DNA from: an uncultured Oscillospiraceae bacterium
GTDB taxonomy: Bacteria; Bacillota; Clostridia; Oscillospirales; Oscillospiraceae
Direction of reading: 5' to 3'
DNA length: 64,000 nucleotides
Assembly (NCBI GenBank): GCA_947630375.1
Contig: CANRHH010000003.1
Span: 1-64,000 of the forward strand
Shown here: one piece after another, positions 53,855-62,999 of the stretch
Numbering within the stretch: position 1 is the stretch's first letter
Layout: each line of letters starts with the position of its first letter
The notes under the pieces: model-generated
What the model saw: the letters and a program-made list of their open reading frames with translations, nothing else
Database searches by the model: none
What the model was told of the DNA's origin: nothing
Program-made: the position numbers and the translations under genes

Positions 53855-54200
53855 CGCTTTCAGCCTCCTCATAATCCACGCAGAACAGCGCGTCCAGGAT
53901 GGTTTTGGTGGCCTCCCACTCTTTGACGCTCTCCGCCCACTGGAGGCGGCCCGCCTCCGTGATGGAGTAATACCGGCGGCGGGCGCCGGGCCCGTCCTCG
54001 CCCCAGTAGGAGCGGATGAACCCGTTCTGCTCCAGGCGTTTAAAGGCGGTGTACAAGGTGGCCTCTTTAAAGCCGTACTCCCCTTTGGTCCGCTGCTGGA
54101 CGCTCTTGTTGATCTCGTAGCCGTAATTGTCGCCCCGCATGAGCTGGGTGAGAATGATGGTATCCGTGTTGCCGCGCAAGGTGTCGGCGGTGATGGACAT
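53847..54200 (-). CDS. PadR-family transcriptional regulator
   Basis: A 117-residue winged-helix protein starting MSITADTLRG, with GGGGAG seven bases before. LMRGDNYGYEINKSVQQRT, EATLYTAFKRLEQNGFI and ARRRYYSITEAGR are the classic PadR segments. It is encoded directly before the HAAS-DUF4097 gene, a common pairing, and likely represses its own promoter. Confidence 0.9.
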   Translation of the reverse strand: MSITADTLRGNTDTIILTQLMRGDNYGYEINKSVQQRTKGEYGFKEATLYTAFKRLEQNGFIRSYWGEDGPGARRRYYSITEAGRLQWAESVKEWEATKTILDALFCVDYEEAESDG

Positions 54201-54250
54201 GTGCATTCTCCCCTTTCACGCGGGCCGGCGGAGCCCACCCTAATGATCTC

Positions 54251-54316
54251 GAAGTACCTCAACTGGTGAAGTATTTCTTATGGTTTGAGTATAACATAAG
54301 ATACTTCGCCTGTCAA
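54251..54316 (-). promoter_or_regulatory. padR promoter with repeated TACTTC motifs
   Basis: On the minus strand TTGACA (54311-54316), 17 bases, TATACT (54288-54293). GAAGTA or TACTTC occurs at 54251, 54268 and 54302, around and within the promoter, as PadR operators often do. Confidence 0.65.
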
Positions 54317-54414
54317 GGTATTTCGCAAGAAAAAATAAAAAATTTTTCTACTGCCTTTCCGCGGCTTGACGCCCGTGATACAATAGAGAAAAAGTGTACA
54401 AGGCGGGAACAAGT

Positions 54415-55236
54415 ATGGCTCTGATTCTCACATTTTTGGCCTTAGGGATCCTGGCGGCGGTCCTGCTGCTGCTTCTGGCCCAGGCGGCCTGGTGGCAGGC
54501 GCTGCTGCTGGGGCTGGGGGTTTTCCTGCTGGCCCATCCGCTGGGTCTGCTGGGGATCTATCTGGCCTCCCTGACGGTGGACCGGGACAAGCCCCTGGAA
54601 AAGCAGGTGCCGCTCTGCCGGGCGGGGACTGCCCAGGTGCTGGGCCTGGTGTGCGTCTACTGCGGCATCCGGCCCCGGGTCCTGGGCCTGGAGAAGCTGC
54701 CCAGGGACCGGCGCTTTTTCTTAGTGTGCAACCACCGCTCGGGCTTCGACCCCTGCCTGATGCTGTACAAGCTGCGGGGCTGGAACGTGTCCTTTATCGC
54801 CAAGCCCGCGATTTTGAACCTGCCTGTCATCGGCCGCATCGGCCACGCGGCGGGGATCCTGGCCATCGACCGGGAGAACGACCGCAACGCCCTGCGGACC
54901 ATTCTGCAGGCGGCGGACTACATGAAGCGGGACCTCTGCTCCATGGCGGTGTACCCGGAGGGGACCCGGACCAGGAGCGGCGAGATGCTGCCCTTCCACC
55001 CGGGCAGCTTCAAGGCGGCCCAGCGGGCGGGGGTGCCCCTGGTGATCTCCGCCATCCGGGGCACGGAGCACACCCGGCAAAACGTCCCCTTCCGGCGGAC
55101 CAAGGCGGTCTTTGAGATCTTAGAGGTGCTGGAGCCGGAGCAGGTGAAGGCCATGAGCACCAACGAGCTGGCCGACTACAGCCGGGACCGGATCGCCGCC
55201 TGGCTGGAGCAGCCAGCGGACGGAGGGCAGCTATGA
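54415..55236 (+). CDS. plsC: 1-acyl-sn-glycerol-3-phosphate acyltransferase
   Basis: A 273-residue membrane enzyme of phospholipid synthesis starting MALILTFLALGILAAV after AAGGCGGG. Two hydrophobic segments lead to the catalytic motif NHRSGFD (HX4D) and the acyl acceptor motif YPEGTRTR. It overlaps the following reductase gene by four bases, linking lipid synthesis and fatty acid genes. Confidence 0.9.
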   Translation: MALILTFLALGILAAVLLLLLAQAAWWQALLLGLGVFLLAHPLGLLGIYLASLTVDRDKPLEKQVPLCRAGTAQVLGLVCVYCGIRPRVLGLEKLPRDRRFFLVCNHRSGFDPCLMLYKLRGWNVSFIAKPAILNLPVIGRIGHAAGILAIDRENDRNALRTILQAADYMKRDLCSMAVYPEGTRTRSGEMLPFHPGSFKAAQRAGVPLVISAIRGTEHTRQNVPFRRTKAVFEILEVLEPEQVKAMSTNELADYSRDRIAAWLEQPADGGQL

Positions 55237-55961
55237 GAGACGTGGCCCTGGTGACCGGGTCCTCCCGGGGGATCGGCGCGGCGGTGGCCGAGGCCCTGGC
55301 CCGGGAGGGCTGGGATCTGTGCATCAATTATATCGAGCAGCGGGAGAAGGCCGAGGCCCTGGCGGCCCGGCTGCGGGCCCTGGGCCGGCGGGTGCTGGTC
55401 CGGCAGGCGGACGTGGCGGACCGGGCGGCGGTGGACGCCATGGTGCGGGAGATCGAGGCGGAGCTGGGGCCGGTGACCCTGCTGGTGAACAACGCCGGCA
55501 TCGCCCGGCAGATGCAGATCCAGGATATCAGCGCCGAGGACTGGCAGCGGATGTTCCAGGTAAACTTAGGGGGCTGCTTCCACTGCGTCCAGGCGGTGCT
55601 GCCCCATATGCTCCACGTGCACGCCGGCTGCATCGTCAACATCAGCTCTATCTGGGGCTGTCACGGGGCCTCCTGCGAGAGCGCCTATTCCTCCACCAAG
55701 CACGCCATCGTGGGGCTGACCCGGTCTTTGGCGGCGGAGCTGGCCCCCAGCGGCATCCGGGTCAACGCGGTGGCCCCCGGGGTCATCGACACGGATATGA
55801 TCCAGGTGCTGGGCCAGGAGACTCTGGAGCAGCTGGCCCGGGAGATCCCCTTAGGGCGGCTGGGCCGGCCGGAGGAGATCGCCCAGGCGGTGGTGTATCT
55901 GGCCCGGGCCAGCTATACCACCGGCCAGGTGCTCACCGTGGACGGGGGCTTCATGCCCTGA
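55233..55961 (+). CDS. fabG: 3-oxoacyl-ACP reductase-like short-chain dehydrogenase
   Basis: A 242-residue NAD(P)H enzyme with the cofactor motif TGSSRGIG, NNAG, catalytic serine in NISSIWG, and YSSTK. These fit FabG, which reduces 3-ketoacyl-ACP in fatty acid elongation, but many short-chain dehydrogenases share them. Coupling to plsC makes a lipid role likely. Confidence 0.85.
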   Translation: MRDVALVTGSSRGIGAAVAEALAREGWDLCINYIEQREKAEALAARLRALGRRVLVRQADVADRAAVDAMVREIEAELGPVTLLVNNAGIARQMQIQDISAEDWQRMFQVNLGGCFHCVQAVLPHMLHVHAGCIVNISSIWGCHGASCESAYSSTKHAIVGLTRSLAAELAPSGIRVNAVAPGVIDTDMIQVLGQETLEQLAREIPLGRLGRPEEIAQAVVYLARASYTTGQVLTVDGGFMP

Positions 55962-55987
55962 TTCCTGTTTTCTTCCACGCTTTTCTC

Positions 55988-56029
55988 GGAGCTGTAGTGA
56001 AACGGCAAGTTTCGCTACAGCTCCTTTTT
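55988..56029 (+). terminator. Terminator after fabG, copy 1 of a repeated hairpin
   Basis: A 15-bp perfect stem GGAGCTGTAGTGAAA and complement around CGGCAAG with TTTTT. The 29 bases 55992-56020 are identical to 60907-60935 beyond the dlt-like genes. Confidence 0.88.
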
Positions 56030-56177
56030 GTTTGTCCTCGCGCCAATTCGTCGCTGAAGTACGATAGCGTCATTTGCTTATCCATAGCTTTATTTTACAT
56101 CCTTCCATCTCGAATTTGCACTATCTTTGTGCGGTGTTGCCTAAATGCTATCGCCGTGGAAAAAGCAGTCCGAAAGA

Positions 56178-56206
56178 TTGACAATCATCCATTTTCAATG
56201 TAGAAT
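56178..56206 (+). promoter_or_regulatory. Promoter of the dlt-like operon
   Basis: TTGACA, 17 bases, TAGAAT, 65 bases before the first gene. The 150 bases between the terminator and this promoter show no gene. Confidence 0.7.
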
Positions 56207-56271
56207 ACAAGCGTTTTTTATATCGGATTTTACAACATGATCTACATTATGTATTTAACGGAGAATATATT

Positions 56272-57768
56272 ATGCTTAATATTTTGCGGGATTTTGAGAC
56301 GACTTGCAGTCAATACCCAAACAAAACTGCAGTGGCTATGCGGGAGAAAACGATTACATATCAACAGTTAGAAACGAACGCAAGGCGTATGGGAACATTG
56401 CTTTGTCAAGTGAACCATAGGCCGATTGGAGTTTTCGCAAACCGGACGCTGGAACCGGCTGTCCAATTTTTGGCGGTAGTATATAGCGGTAATTTTTATG
56501 TGCCTCTTGATCCAAACATGCCTATCGAAAAACTGCAGGCAATTATCTGCGACACAGAATTCCCGTATATTCTGGGCATGGAAGAAAATAAAGCAACAAT
56601 GGATCTGCTTTCATTTGATGGGGATTTTCTTACTTTGGCGGATATGCGTGAGGAGTTATGTCCTTTTCCTTCTACAGGAGATGACGACCCTTTATATATG
56701 GTTTACACATCTGGTTCCACGGGAGAGCCGAAGGGTGTAGTGAAAAGCCACAGGTCTATGTGTAGTTATCTTGCCGCATTTCTTGATGTATTCCCGGTAG
56801 GGCCGGATGAGGTCATCGGGAACCAAACTCCGTTTTTCTTTGACGCATCCGCTAAGGATTTCTATCTCATGCTGAAAACAGGAGCCACATTGGAAATAAT
56901 TCCTACGGAATTGTTTTCCATGCCGCCTATGCTGATAGAATACCTGAATGAGAAAAAAATCACTTTTGCGTCATGGGTTCCGACGGCGCTTTCTCTGGTC
57001 GCACAATTAAATCCCTTTTCGCTTGTGAAGCCTCAATATTTGCGGCGAATGTTCTTTGTCGGCGAGGTCATGCCCATCAAGCATTTGAATAAATGGCGGG
57101 AGGCTCTGCCTCATGTACAGTATGTAAACCTTTACGGACAATCCGAACTTGCAGGCGTCTGTTGCTTTTACCAGGTCATCGGTGAATATGCAGCAGATGA
57201 GGTGCTCCCAATGGGAAAGCCTTTTGCAAATTGTCACATACATCTTATGTCAGACGGGAAAGAAATTACGGAATCTCATAAAGTCGGAGAGATTTATATT
57301 GTGAGCACCGCCTTGGCTACCGGATATTATCATGATCCCAAAAAGACCGCAGAGGCATTTGTCATGCGTGATTTTGGCCTTGGACCGGAACTTTGCTTTA
57401 AAACAGGCGACTTTGCTCAATACGACGAAAGCAAAAATTTGATTTTTTCCGCTCGACAGGATGCACAAATCAAACACATGGGGCATCGGATTGAATTGGG
57501 AGAAATTGAAAGTGTGGCAGGCGCTCTCCCGGAAATCGAGCGCTGTTGTTGTATTTATCAAAGCGAACGTCGAAAAATAGTTCTATTTTGTTCTATAGCC
57601 AGAGACAGCACTTTGAGTGGAAGAGAAATTCAAAGCCTATTGCGGAAAAAACTTTCCGCATATATGGTACCGGGTAAAGTTGTGGTTTTGGATCAGCTTC
57701 CGCTAAATGCAAACGGTAAAATTGACAGGCCAAAATTAAAGGAAATGCAAATAAAAGGAGAAGGTTGA
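56272..57768 (+). CDS. DltA-like adenylation enzyme (amino acid carrier-protein ligase)
   Basis: A 498-residue AMP-forming enzyme. YTSGSTGEPKGVVKSH is the core A3 motif, YGQSELAGV A5, and LPLNANGKIDRPKL the A10 lysine motif. This size with an adjacent carrier protein and MBOAT gene is the DltA arrangement, which loads D-alanine onto DltC for teichoic acid. The substrate cannot be proved from the motifs and could be another amino acid. Base composition is AT-richer than the flanking genes. Confidence 0.82.
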   Translation: MLNILRDFETTCSQYPNKTAVAMREKTITYQQLETNARRMGTLLCQVNHRPIGVFANRTLEPAVQFLAVVYSGNFYVPLDPNMPIEKLQAIICDTEFPYILGMEENKATMDLLSFDGDFLTLADMREELCPFPSTGDDDPLYMVYTSGSTGEPKGVVKSHRSMCSYLAAFLDVFPVGPDEVIGNQTPFFFDASAKDFYLMLKTGATLEIIPTELFSMPPMLIEYLNEKKITFASWVPTALSLVAQLNPFSLVKPQYLRRMFFVGEVMPIKHLNKWREALPHVQYVNLYGQSELAGVCCFYQVIGEYAADEVLPMGKPFANCHIHLMSDGKEITESHKVGEIYIVSTALATGYYHDPKKTAEAFVMRDFGLGPELCFKTGDFAQYDESKNLIFSARQDAQIKHMGHRIELGEIESVAGALPEIERCCCIYQSERRKIVLFCSIARDSTLSGREIQSLLRKKLSAYMVPGKVVVLDQLPLNANGKIDRPKLKEMQIKGEG

Positions 57769-57769
57769 C

Positions 57770-57997
57770 ATGGAAGAACTATTAGAAATACTCAACGAAA
57801 TCAATCCAGATATTGATTACAAAAAAGAGAACAACTTAATTGACGGAAAACTGCTGGATTCATTAAGCATTCTTACTCTGATTACGGAAATTTGCGATAC
57901 TTTTGATATAGAAATTGGCCCAAAATGGATGCGGAATGAAAATTTTAATAGCATCGGCGCTATGTGGAAGATGATAGAATCCATCCAAAACGAGTAG
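57770..57997 (+). CDS. DltC-like acyl carrier protein
   Basis: A 75-residue acidic protein, one base after the ligase gene. LLDSLSILTLI contains the DSL serine that takes phosphopantetheine. The N-terminus MEELLEILNEINPDIDY is typical for D-alanyl carrier proteins. It should carry the activated amino acid to the MBOAT protein. Confidence 0.82.
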   Translation: MEELLEILNEINPDIDYKKENNLIDGKLLDSLSILTLITEICDTFDIEIGPKWMRNENFNSIGAMWKMIESIQNE

Positions 57998-58010
57998 TTG
58001 GGGGAATATC

Positions 58011-59618
58011 ATGACAATTACATCTTTAACATTTATCGCTTTTATCGTAATTGTATTCGTTTTGTACTACTTGGCGCCCAAAAAGTTACAATGGGTTATA
58101 CTTTTATGTGCCAGCATATTTTTCTATTCATTTTGCGGCATAAAAAACACTTTATATGTATTGATTACCGCATCAACTGTATACGTAGCAACACTGTGGC
58201 TACATAGACTTGCCGCTCGTCGGGACAATGAATTAAGGGTCCAGAAGGATATTTTAACCAAGCAGGAAAAAAATCTCAAAAAAGCCGCCTATCAGCGCAG
58301 ACGCAAGGCGATCTTGGTCGGAACCATTATCATCAATATCGGTCTGCTGTGTGTGTTCAAATATTCTCATTTTGCGATGGAGCAGTTGAATGGTATTTTA
58401 AGATTTTTGGGAAGCGGACAGCAAATTCGAGACACTTGGAATCTTATTGCACCCTTGGGAATCTCTTTTTATACCTTTCAATCTGTTGGATACCTTGCAG
58501 ACGTATATTGGGAGCACTATGAACCGGAACGAAACTATTTTAAGACCCTTTTATTTGTTTCATTTTTCCCGCAGATGACACAAGGCCCCATCAGCGAACA
58601 TGAAGCCTTATCGAAAGAACTTTTTAAAGAACATGCGCTTTGTTATAAAAACTTTTCCTGGGGCTTTCAGAGAATGGTTTGGGGGTTTACCAAAAAATTG
58701 CTTATTGCCGATGTGCTCGCCGATGCGGTAAAAAACCTTTTTACCGGATACGCGGGATACACGGGCGTTTCAACTATGATCGGGGCCTTTTGCTACAGTA
58801 TTCAGATATACGCGGATTTTTCCGGTTATATGGACATTATGTGCGGATATTGTGAGATGCTGGGAATTTGTCTTACAGAAAACTTCGAGCGTCCGTATTT
58901 TTCGAAATCCGTCGAGGAATATTGGCGCAGATGGCATATAAGTCTTGGCGCATGGTTCAAAAAATATGTATATTATCCCATTGGCATGACTAACTGGAGC
59001 AGAAAGCTGGCCAAATCGGTAAAAAACCGCTGTGGAAAATATCTGGCCAATACTATTCCTGCTACCATTGCACTGCTTGTTACTTGGCTTGCGACCGGTC
59101 TATGGCATGGTGCAAATTGGGCATATATTGTTTGGGGGGGGGTAAACGGGTTATTTATTATTCTCTCTTTATGGTTAAAGCCGGTCTATGCTAAAACAAA
59201 ATCGATGTTACGGATTAATGAATCTCTTTGGATTTGGCGTGCCTCTCAAACTATCCGCACGTTTGTGCTTGTAACCTTCATAAAGGTGTTGCCGGAGGTT
59301 GGAAGCTTATCAGACGGTTTGGGATTGTGGAAGCATATTTTTACCGAGCATACGATGCCGGGAAGTCTGAACGCACTGCTTCCGTTTGTAGATCTGTCGA
59401 TAACAACAAAACAGATTGCATTTGGGCTGTGCATATTATTTACGATTATCCTGTTTGTTGTTTCGTTAATAGAAAGAAAAGCTCCAGCTCGTTATTATTT
59501 TAATAAGCTGCCCGCGCCGTTGCGTATTATGCTGCTGGTTTTCACGGTTTTTCTGCTATCGTCATTTGGCGTGCTGTCATCTTGGGGAAAAGAGGCGTTT
59601 ATGTATGCAAACTTTTAA
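58011..59618 (+). CDS. DltB-like MBOAT membrane acyltransferase
   Basis: A 535-residue multi-spanning protein. EEYWRRWHISLGAWFKKYVYYP and the catalytic histidine in ATGLWHGANWAYIVWG are the MBOAT signatures; SFFPQMTQGPIS is also typical. It passes acyl groups across the membrane, to teichoic acid via DltD in Dlt systems or to exopolysaccharide in AlgI-type systems. The carrier protein and ligase favour the Dlt type. A charged segment RRDNELRVQKDILTKQEKN near residue 70 is an unusual cytoplasmic loop. Confidence 0.85.
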   Translation: MTITSLTFIAFIVIVFVLYYLAPKKLQWVILLCASIFFYSFCGIKNTLYVLITASTVYVATLWLHRLAARRDNELRVQKDILTKQEKNLKKAAYQRRRKAILVGTIIINIGLLCVFKYSHFAMEQLNGILRFLGSGQQIRDTWNLIAPLGISFYTFQSVGYLADVYWEHYEPERNYFKTLLFVSFFPQMTQGPISEHEALSKELFKEHALCYKNFSWGFQRMVWGFTKKLLIADVLADAVKNLFTGYAGYTGVSTMIGAFCYSIQIYADFSGYMDIMCGYCEMLGICLTENFERPYFSKSVEEYWRRWHISLGAWFKKYVYYPIGMTNWSRKLAKSVKNRCGKYLANTIPATIALLVTWLATGLWHGANWAYIVWGGVNGLFIILSLWLKPVYAKTKSMLRINESLWIWRASQTIRTFVLVTFIKVLPEVGSLSDGLGLWKHIFTEHTMPGSLNALLPFVDLSITTKQIAFGLCILFTIILFVVSLIERKAPARYYFNKLPAPLRIMLLVFTVFLLSSFGVLSSWGKEAFMYANF

Positions 59619-60654
59619 AAAGATCATCACCGCGTCCATAAGTTTTGTACTCGCCTTATCGATATTGTCCGCTATTATAATCGAGCCATGGAGGCATTCG
59701 GAAACATATTATTACCAGGACGGAAAATTACGGGATATGCTTGCGGGACAATTGGATTATCTTATTGTGGGTGCTTCGCATAGTTTAGAAGGCTTCATTC
59801 CGGATGTTCTGGATAAAAAGCTGGGGTGTAATAGCTATAATTTGTCCAGTACTTTAGCAACTATGAAAGCTCGCGTTTTTTTAACAGAGCAAGAGCTGCA
59901 CAGGAATCCTGTTGATACAGTAATTTTGGAAATGTCGCATGACGCACTGCGTTCTACTTTAAACGAATACGGTAGTGGCGACAGCACAACCTTTGCTCGT
60001 TTGAGTTCATGGCGCACCCGGCTGGACTTCTTAATGAAATCTGTCCCGTTCGATGATTGGATGAATATATATAGCCGAGATTTAATATCGGGTCTGTACT
60101 ATTGGCAGCATTACGTCCAGGGGGATCTTTCAAATGCTGTAGATTATAAGGCAAAGGGATATCATCCTAACGAAGCCTTTGATCAATCGCTTTCGGCAGA
60201 AAAAATTGAAGAAATGTATAACACCACTTCGGAGATTCCGGAATTTGCACCAGATGCGCTTGAAAGCTTTCAACGTCTTGTTGATTTATGTAAAGAGAAT
60301 CATTGCAGAGTTATTATTGTTACAACTCCGCTGACTGACGCGCTCATATGGAGAGGGAAGGATTGGGATGTATTCTACGATTGGATGGAAGATTTTCGGG
60401 AAGAGAACAATTGTGAATACTATGACTTCAATTTATTGAAAGAGCGATACGCATTATGGTCGGATCAGGAGTCATTCTTTGATTTGTCGCATATGAGCGA
60501 CCAAGGTGCCCACGTCTTTTCCGAAACATTTGCTAAAATCATGAATCAAATAGATTGTGGAGAAGATATATCCGCTTTGTTCTATGAAAGCTATGCGGAA
60601 ATGAAACAAGATTCCCCCTATATGGATATTTATAAGGGGCGGGAATATGCTTAG
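59605..60654 (+). CDS. DltD/SGNH-like extracellular acyl transfer protein
   Basis: A 349-residue protein starting MQTFKKIITASISF, overlapping the MBOAT gene by 14 bases. An N-terminal membrane anchor (ITASISFVLALSILSAIII) is followed by an extracellular SGNH-type domain with GASHS (nucleophile) and DLSHMSDQGA (Asp and His). It is shorter than classical DltD and lacks strong identity to it, so it may serve a related acylation. It completes the ligase-carrier-MBOAT-SGNH set. Confidence 0.75.
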   Translation: MQTFKKIITASISFVLALSILSAIIIEPWRHSETYYYQDGKLRDMLAGQLDYLIVGASHSLEGFIPDVLDKKLGCNSYNLSSTLATMKARVFLTEQELHRNPVDTVILEMSHDALRSTLNEYGSGDSTTFARLSSWRTRLDFLMKSVPFDDWMNIYSRDLISGLYYWQHYVQGDLSNAVDYKAKGYHPNEAFDQSLSAEKIEEMYNTTSEIPEFAPDALESFQRLVDLCKENHCRVIIVTTPLTDALIWRGKDWDVFYDWMEDFREENNCEYYDFNLLKERYALWSDQESFFDLSHMSDQGAHVFSETFAKIMNQIDCGEDISALFYESYAEMKQDSPYMDIYKGREYA

Positions 60655-60902
60655 CTGTAGTTTTGAAATTTCAAGCGGCTGTTTTGGTCGTATCCCGAAT
60701 CCTGTGTAAAGTCCAATGTCCCGGCGGATGTATTGCAGCTGTTTGCGTACTGCGGAACGGATCGCCTTTAGCGTAGGTATAAGCCGCTAAACAACGCGCT
60801 CTATCGTATCCTTTCAGAGTCAAACTTAGGATACGGGCAAGCAATGCGCGGGTATATACCCGGCACGTGTTTGTTGGAGGCTGACGCCTCCACCCCCTAA
60901 AA
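60655..60902. other. Gene-free DNA after the dlt-like operon
   Basis: No reading frame with a ribosome site is visible. The text from 60700 to 60895 has the look of a mobile-element 3' remnant, with a small hairpin TGGAGG/CCTCCA at 60873-60890, but I cannot identify its source. Confidence 0.3.
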
Positions 60903-60945
60903 GGGACTGTAGTGAAACGGCAAGTTTCGCTACAGCCCCTTTTTT
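60903..60945 (+). terminator. Terminator, copy 2 of the repeated hairpin
   Basis: GGGACTGTAGTGAAA pairs with TTTCGCTACAGCCCC (one mismatch) around CGGCAAG and is followed by six T. It shares 29 identical bases with the copy after fabG. Confidence 0.85.
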
Positions 60946-60947
60946 GT

Positions 60948-61013
60948 CTTAAGAAAATCGTAAGCTTTTCGGCAGAAAGATTTGTGGATTCGGGGGCATA
61001 TTTTTGTTATAAT
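60948..61013 (+). promoter_or_regulatory. vanR promoter with VanR-type direct repeat
   Basis: Two 11-base direct repeats CTTAAGAAAAT and CGTAAGCTTTT (60948-60969) precede a TATAAT at 61008. The -35 (TTGTGG, 20 bases away) is poor, as expected for a promoter that needs an OmpR-type activator. Confidence 0.6.
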
Positions 61014-61047
61014 AGCCGGTGGTACACTATACGAAAGGGGAAAAGCG

Positions 61048-61740
61048 GTGGGCACGGAACTGTTGATCGTAGACGACGAGCGGGAGATCGCCCAGCTGGT
61101 GCAGGTCTATCTGGAAAACGAGGGCTACCGGGTGCGCACGGCGGGCACCGCCGCCCAGGCCCTGGCCCTCATCGCGGAGCAGCCGCCGGAGCTGGCGGTG
61201 CTGGACGTGATGCTGCCGGACATGAACGGCTTCGACCTGTGCCGGAAGATCCGGGAGGAGCATCTGTTCCCCATCCTGATGCTGACGGCCAAGGTGGAGA
61301 GCACCGACAAGATCACCGGCTTGAGCTTAGGGGCGGACGACTATATCACCAAGCCCTTCAACCCCCTGGAGCTGGTGGCCCGGGTCAAGACCCAGCTGCG
61401 CCGCTACACCCGCTACAACAGCGCCGCCCCCTCCCCCGTCAGCCGGGAGATCGAGCTGCGGGGCCTGTGCATCAACCGGGACAGCCACCACTGTACCCTC
61501 TACGGCCGGGCGCTGGGCCTGACGCCCCTGGAGTTCGACATCCTCTGGTACCTGTGCGAAAACCGGGGCCGGGTGGTGCCCTCGGAGGAGCTGTTCGAGG
61601 CGGTCTGGAAGGAAAAATACCTGGACAATAACAACACGGTCATGTCCCACATTGCCCGGCTCCGGGAGAAGTTGGGGGAACCGGCCCGGAAGCCCAAGTT
61701 CGTCAAGACCGTGTGGGGGGTGGGGTACACCGTTGAATAA
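61048..61740 (+). CDS. vanR: VanR-type response regulator
   Basis: A 230-residue OmpR-family regulator starting at GTG 61048 after AAAGGGG. The phosphorylated aspartate is in LAVLDVMLPDMNG; MLTAK and the lysine in ITKPF complete the receiver. The C-terminal winged helix (ALGLTPLEFDILWYL, NTVMSHIARLREKL) binds direct repeats. It overlaps the kinase gene by eight bases. With vanW and a VanG-type ligase downstream, it should respond to glycopeptides or related wall stress. Confidence 0.85.
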   Translation: MGTELLIVDDEREIAQLVQVYLENEGYRVRTAGTAAQALALIAEQPPELAVLDVMLPDMNGFDLCRKIREEHLFPILMLTAKVESTDKITGLSLGADDYITKPFNPLELVARVKTQLRRYTRYNSAAPSPVSREIELRGLCINRDSHHCTLYGRALGLTPLEFDILWYLCENRGRVVPSEELFEAVWKEKYLDNNNTVMSHIARLREKLGEPARKPKFVKTVWGVGYTVE

Positions 61741-62860
61741 GCTGTGGGAACAATGGGGAGACCGGCTGCGGGACTGGGACCGGCACGGCCGCCTGACCCG
61801 GAAGCTGCTGCTGGAATATCTGCTGTCTTTGGCGGCCTATGTGGCGGCCCTGTTCGGCTGCCTGACCCTGGCCTGGCTCTGGTGCTCCAGTCGTGTCTGG
61901 TACAGCGAGGACCCGCTGTATCAGGTCCTGCGTTTCATAGAAGACTATCTGCCGGCCTTCCTGGTCCTGGCGCTGCTGCTGGGCTGGACGGCTGTCACCT
62001 ATTTCTTCCTGCGCCGGTCCCTGGGCTATCTGGACCGGGTGGTGGCCGCCGCCGGGCAGCTGACGGAGGACTTGGACCGCCCCATCCGGCTGCCCCACGC
62101 CATCGGCGACGTGCAGCAGGAGCTGGAGGCGGTCCGGGAGCGGGCCTGGCAGGCTAACCGGGCCGCCAAGGAGGCCGCCCAGCGGAAGAACGACTTAGTG
62201 GTCTATCTGGCCCACGACCTAAAAACGCCTCTGACCAGCGTCATCGGCTATCTGAGCCTGCTGCGGGACGAGCCGGAGCTGTCCCCCGCCCTCCGGGCGC
62301 GCTACACCGGCGTGGCCCTGGAGAAGGCGGAGCGGCTGGAGGAGCTCATCAACGAGTTTTTCGACATCACCCGCTTCAACCTCACCGAGATCTCCCTGGA
62401 AAAGGAGACCCTGAGCCTGACCCGGCTGCTGGAGCAGAAGGCCTTTGAGTTCGACCCGGCCCTGAAGGAGAAGGGCCTGAGCTGGGACCTGGCCTTGGAG
62501 AGCGGCGTGGAGCTCTATGGCGACGGGGAGAAGCTGTCCCGGGTGTTTGACAATCTGTTTCGCAACGCCGTCAGCTACAGCTATCCGGACACGGAGATCC
62601 GCCTGTGCCTGGAAAAGACGGCGGACCGGGCGGTGGTCACGGTGCAGAACCGGGGCCGGAACATCCCGCCGGAGAAGTTAGAGCGGCTGTTCGAGCAGTT
62701 TTTCCGGCTGGACAGCGCCCGCGCCAGCGCCACCGGCGGCGCTGGCCTGGGCCTGGCCATCGCCAAAGAGATCGTGGAAAAGCACGGCGGCTCCATCCGG
62801 GCCGAGAGCCCCGGGGAGAGCGTCCAATTCACGGTGGAGCTGCCTCTGCGCCAGGCGTAA
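61733..62860 (+). CDS. vanS: VanS-type sensor histidine kinase
   Basis: A 375-residue kinase starting at TTG 61733 inside the end of vanR. Two membrane segments (about residues 30-55 and 75-97) enclose a short loop. The phosphorylated histidine is in LAHDLKTPLTSVIGY, the N box in DNLFRNAVSYS, and the G box in GGAGLGLAIAKEI. The short external loop and gene order resemble VanS proteins of the VanG type. The ligand is unknown. Confidence 0.85.
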   Translation: MNKLWEQWGDRLRDWDRHGRLTRKLLLEYLLSLAAYVAALFGCLTLAWLWCSSRVWYSEDPLYQVLRFIEDYLPAFLVLALLLGWTAVTYFFLRRSLGYLDRVVAAAGQLTEDLDRPIRLPHAIGDVQQELEAVRERAWQANRAAKEAAQRKNDLVVYLAHDLKTPLTSVIGYLSLLRDEPELSPALRARYTGVALEKAERLEELINEFFDITRFNLTEISLEKETLSLTRLLEQKAFEFDPALKEKGLSWDLALESGVELYGDGEKLSRVFDNLFRNAVSYSYPDTEIRLCLEKTADRAVVTVQNRGRNIPPEKLERLFEQFFRLDSARASATGGAGLGLAIAKEIVEKHGGSIRAESPGESVQFTVELPLRQA

Positions 62861-62877
62861 GAAATCCGCAAGAAAAA
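62856..62877 (+). promoter_or_regulatory. Second VanR-type direct repeat at the vanS stop
   Basis: CGTAAGAAATC and CGCAAGAAAAA are adjacent 11-base direct repeats, the same form as those before vanR. They probably activate a second promoter for the resistance genes. No clear -10 is seen between here and 62925. Confidence 0.5.
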
Positions 62878-62925
62878 CGCCGGCCCTTCACAAGGAAAAT
62901 AAAAGCCCAAGAAAAAGCATTCCCG

Positions 62926-62970
62926 CCCCCGCTCTGGTACACTTATCGTACCGGAGCGGGGGATTTTTTT
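62926..62970 (+). terminator. Strong terminator between vanS and vanW
   Basis: A 15-bp stem (CCCCCGCTCTGGTAC against its complement, with one U-G pair), seven-base loop and seven T. It lies 30 bases before the vanW start, after the putative VanR repeat, so it could act as an attenuator. Confidence 0.8.
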
Positions 62971-62999
62971 GCCTGATCCGCCCGGAGAGGAGGAAAACC

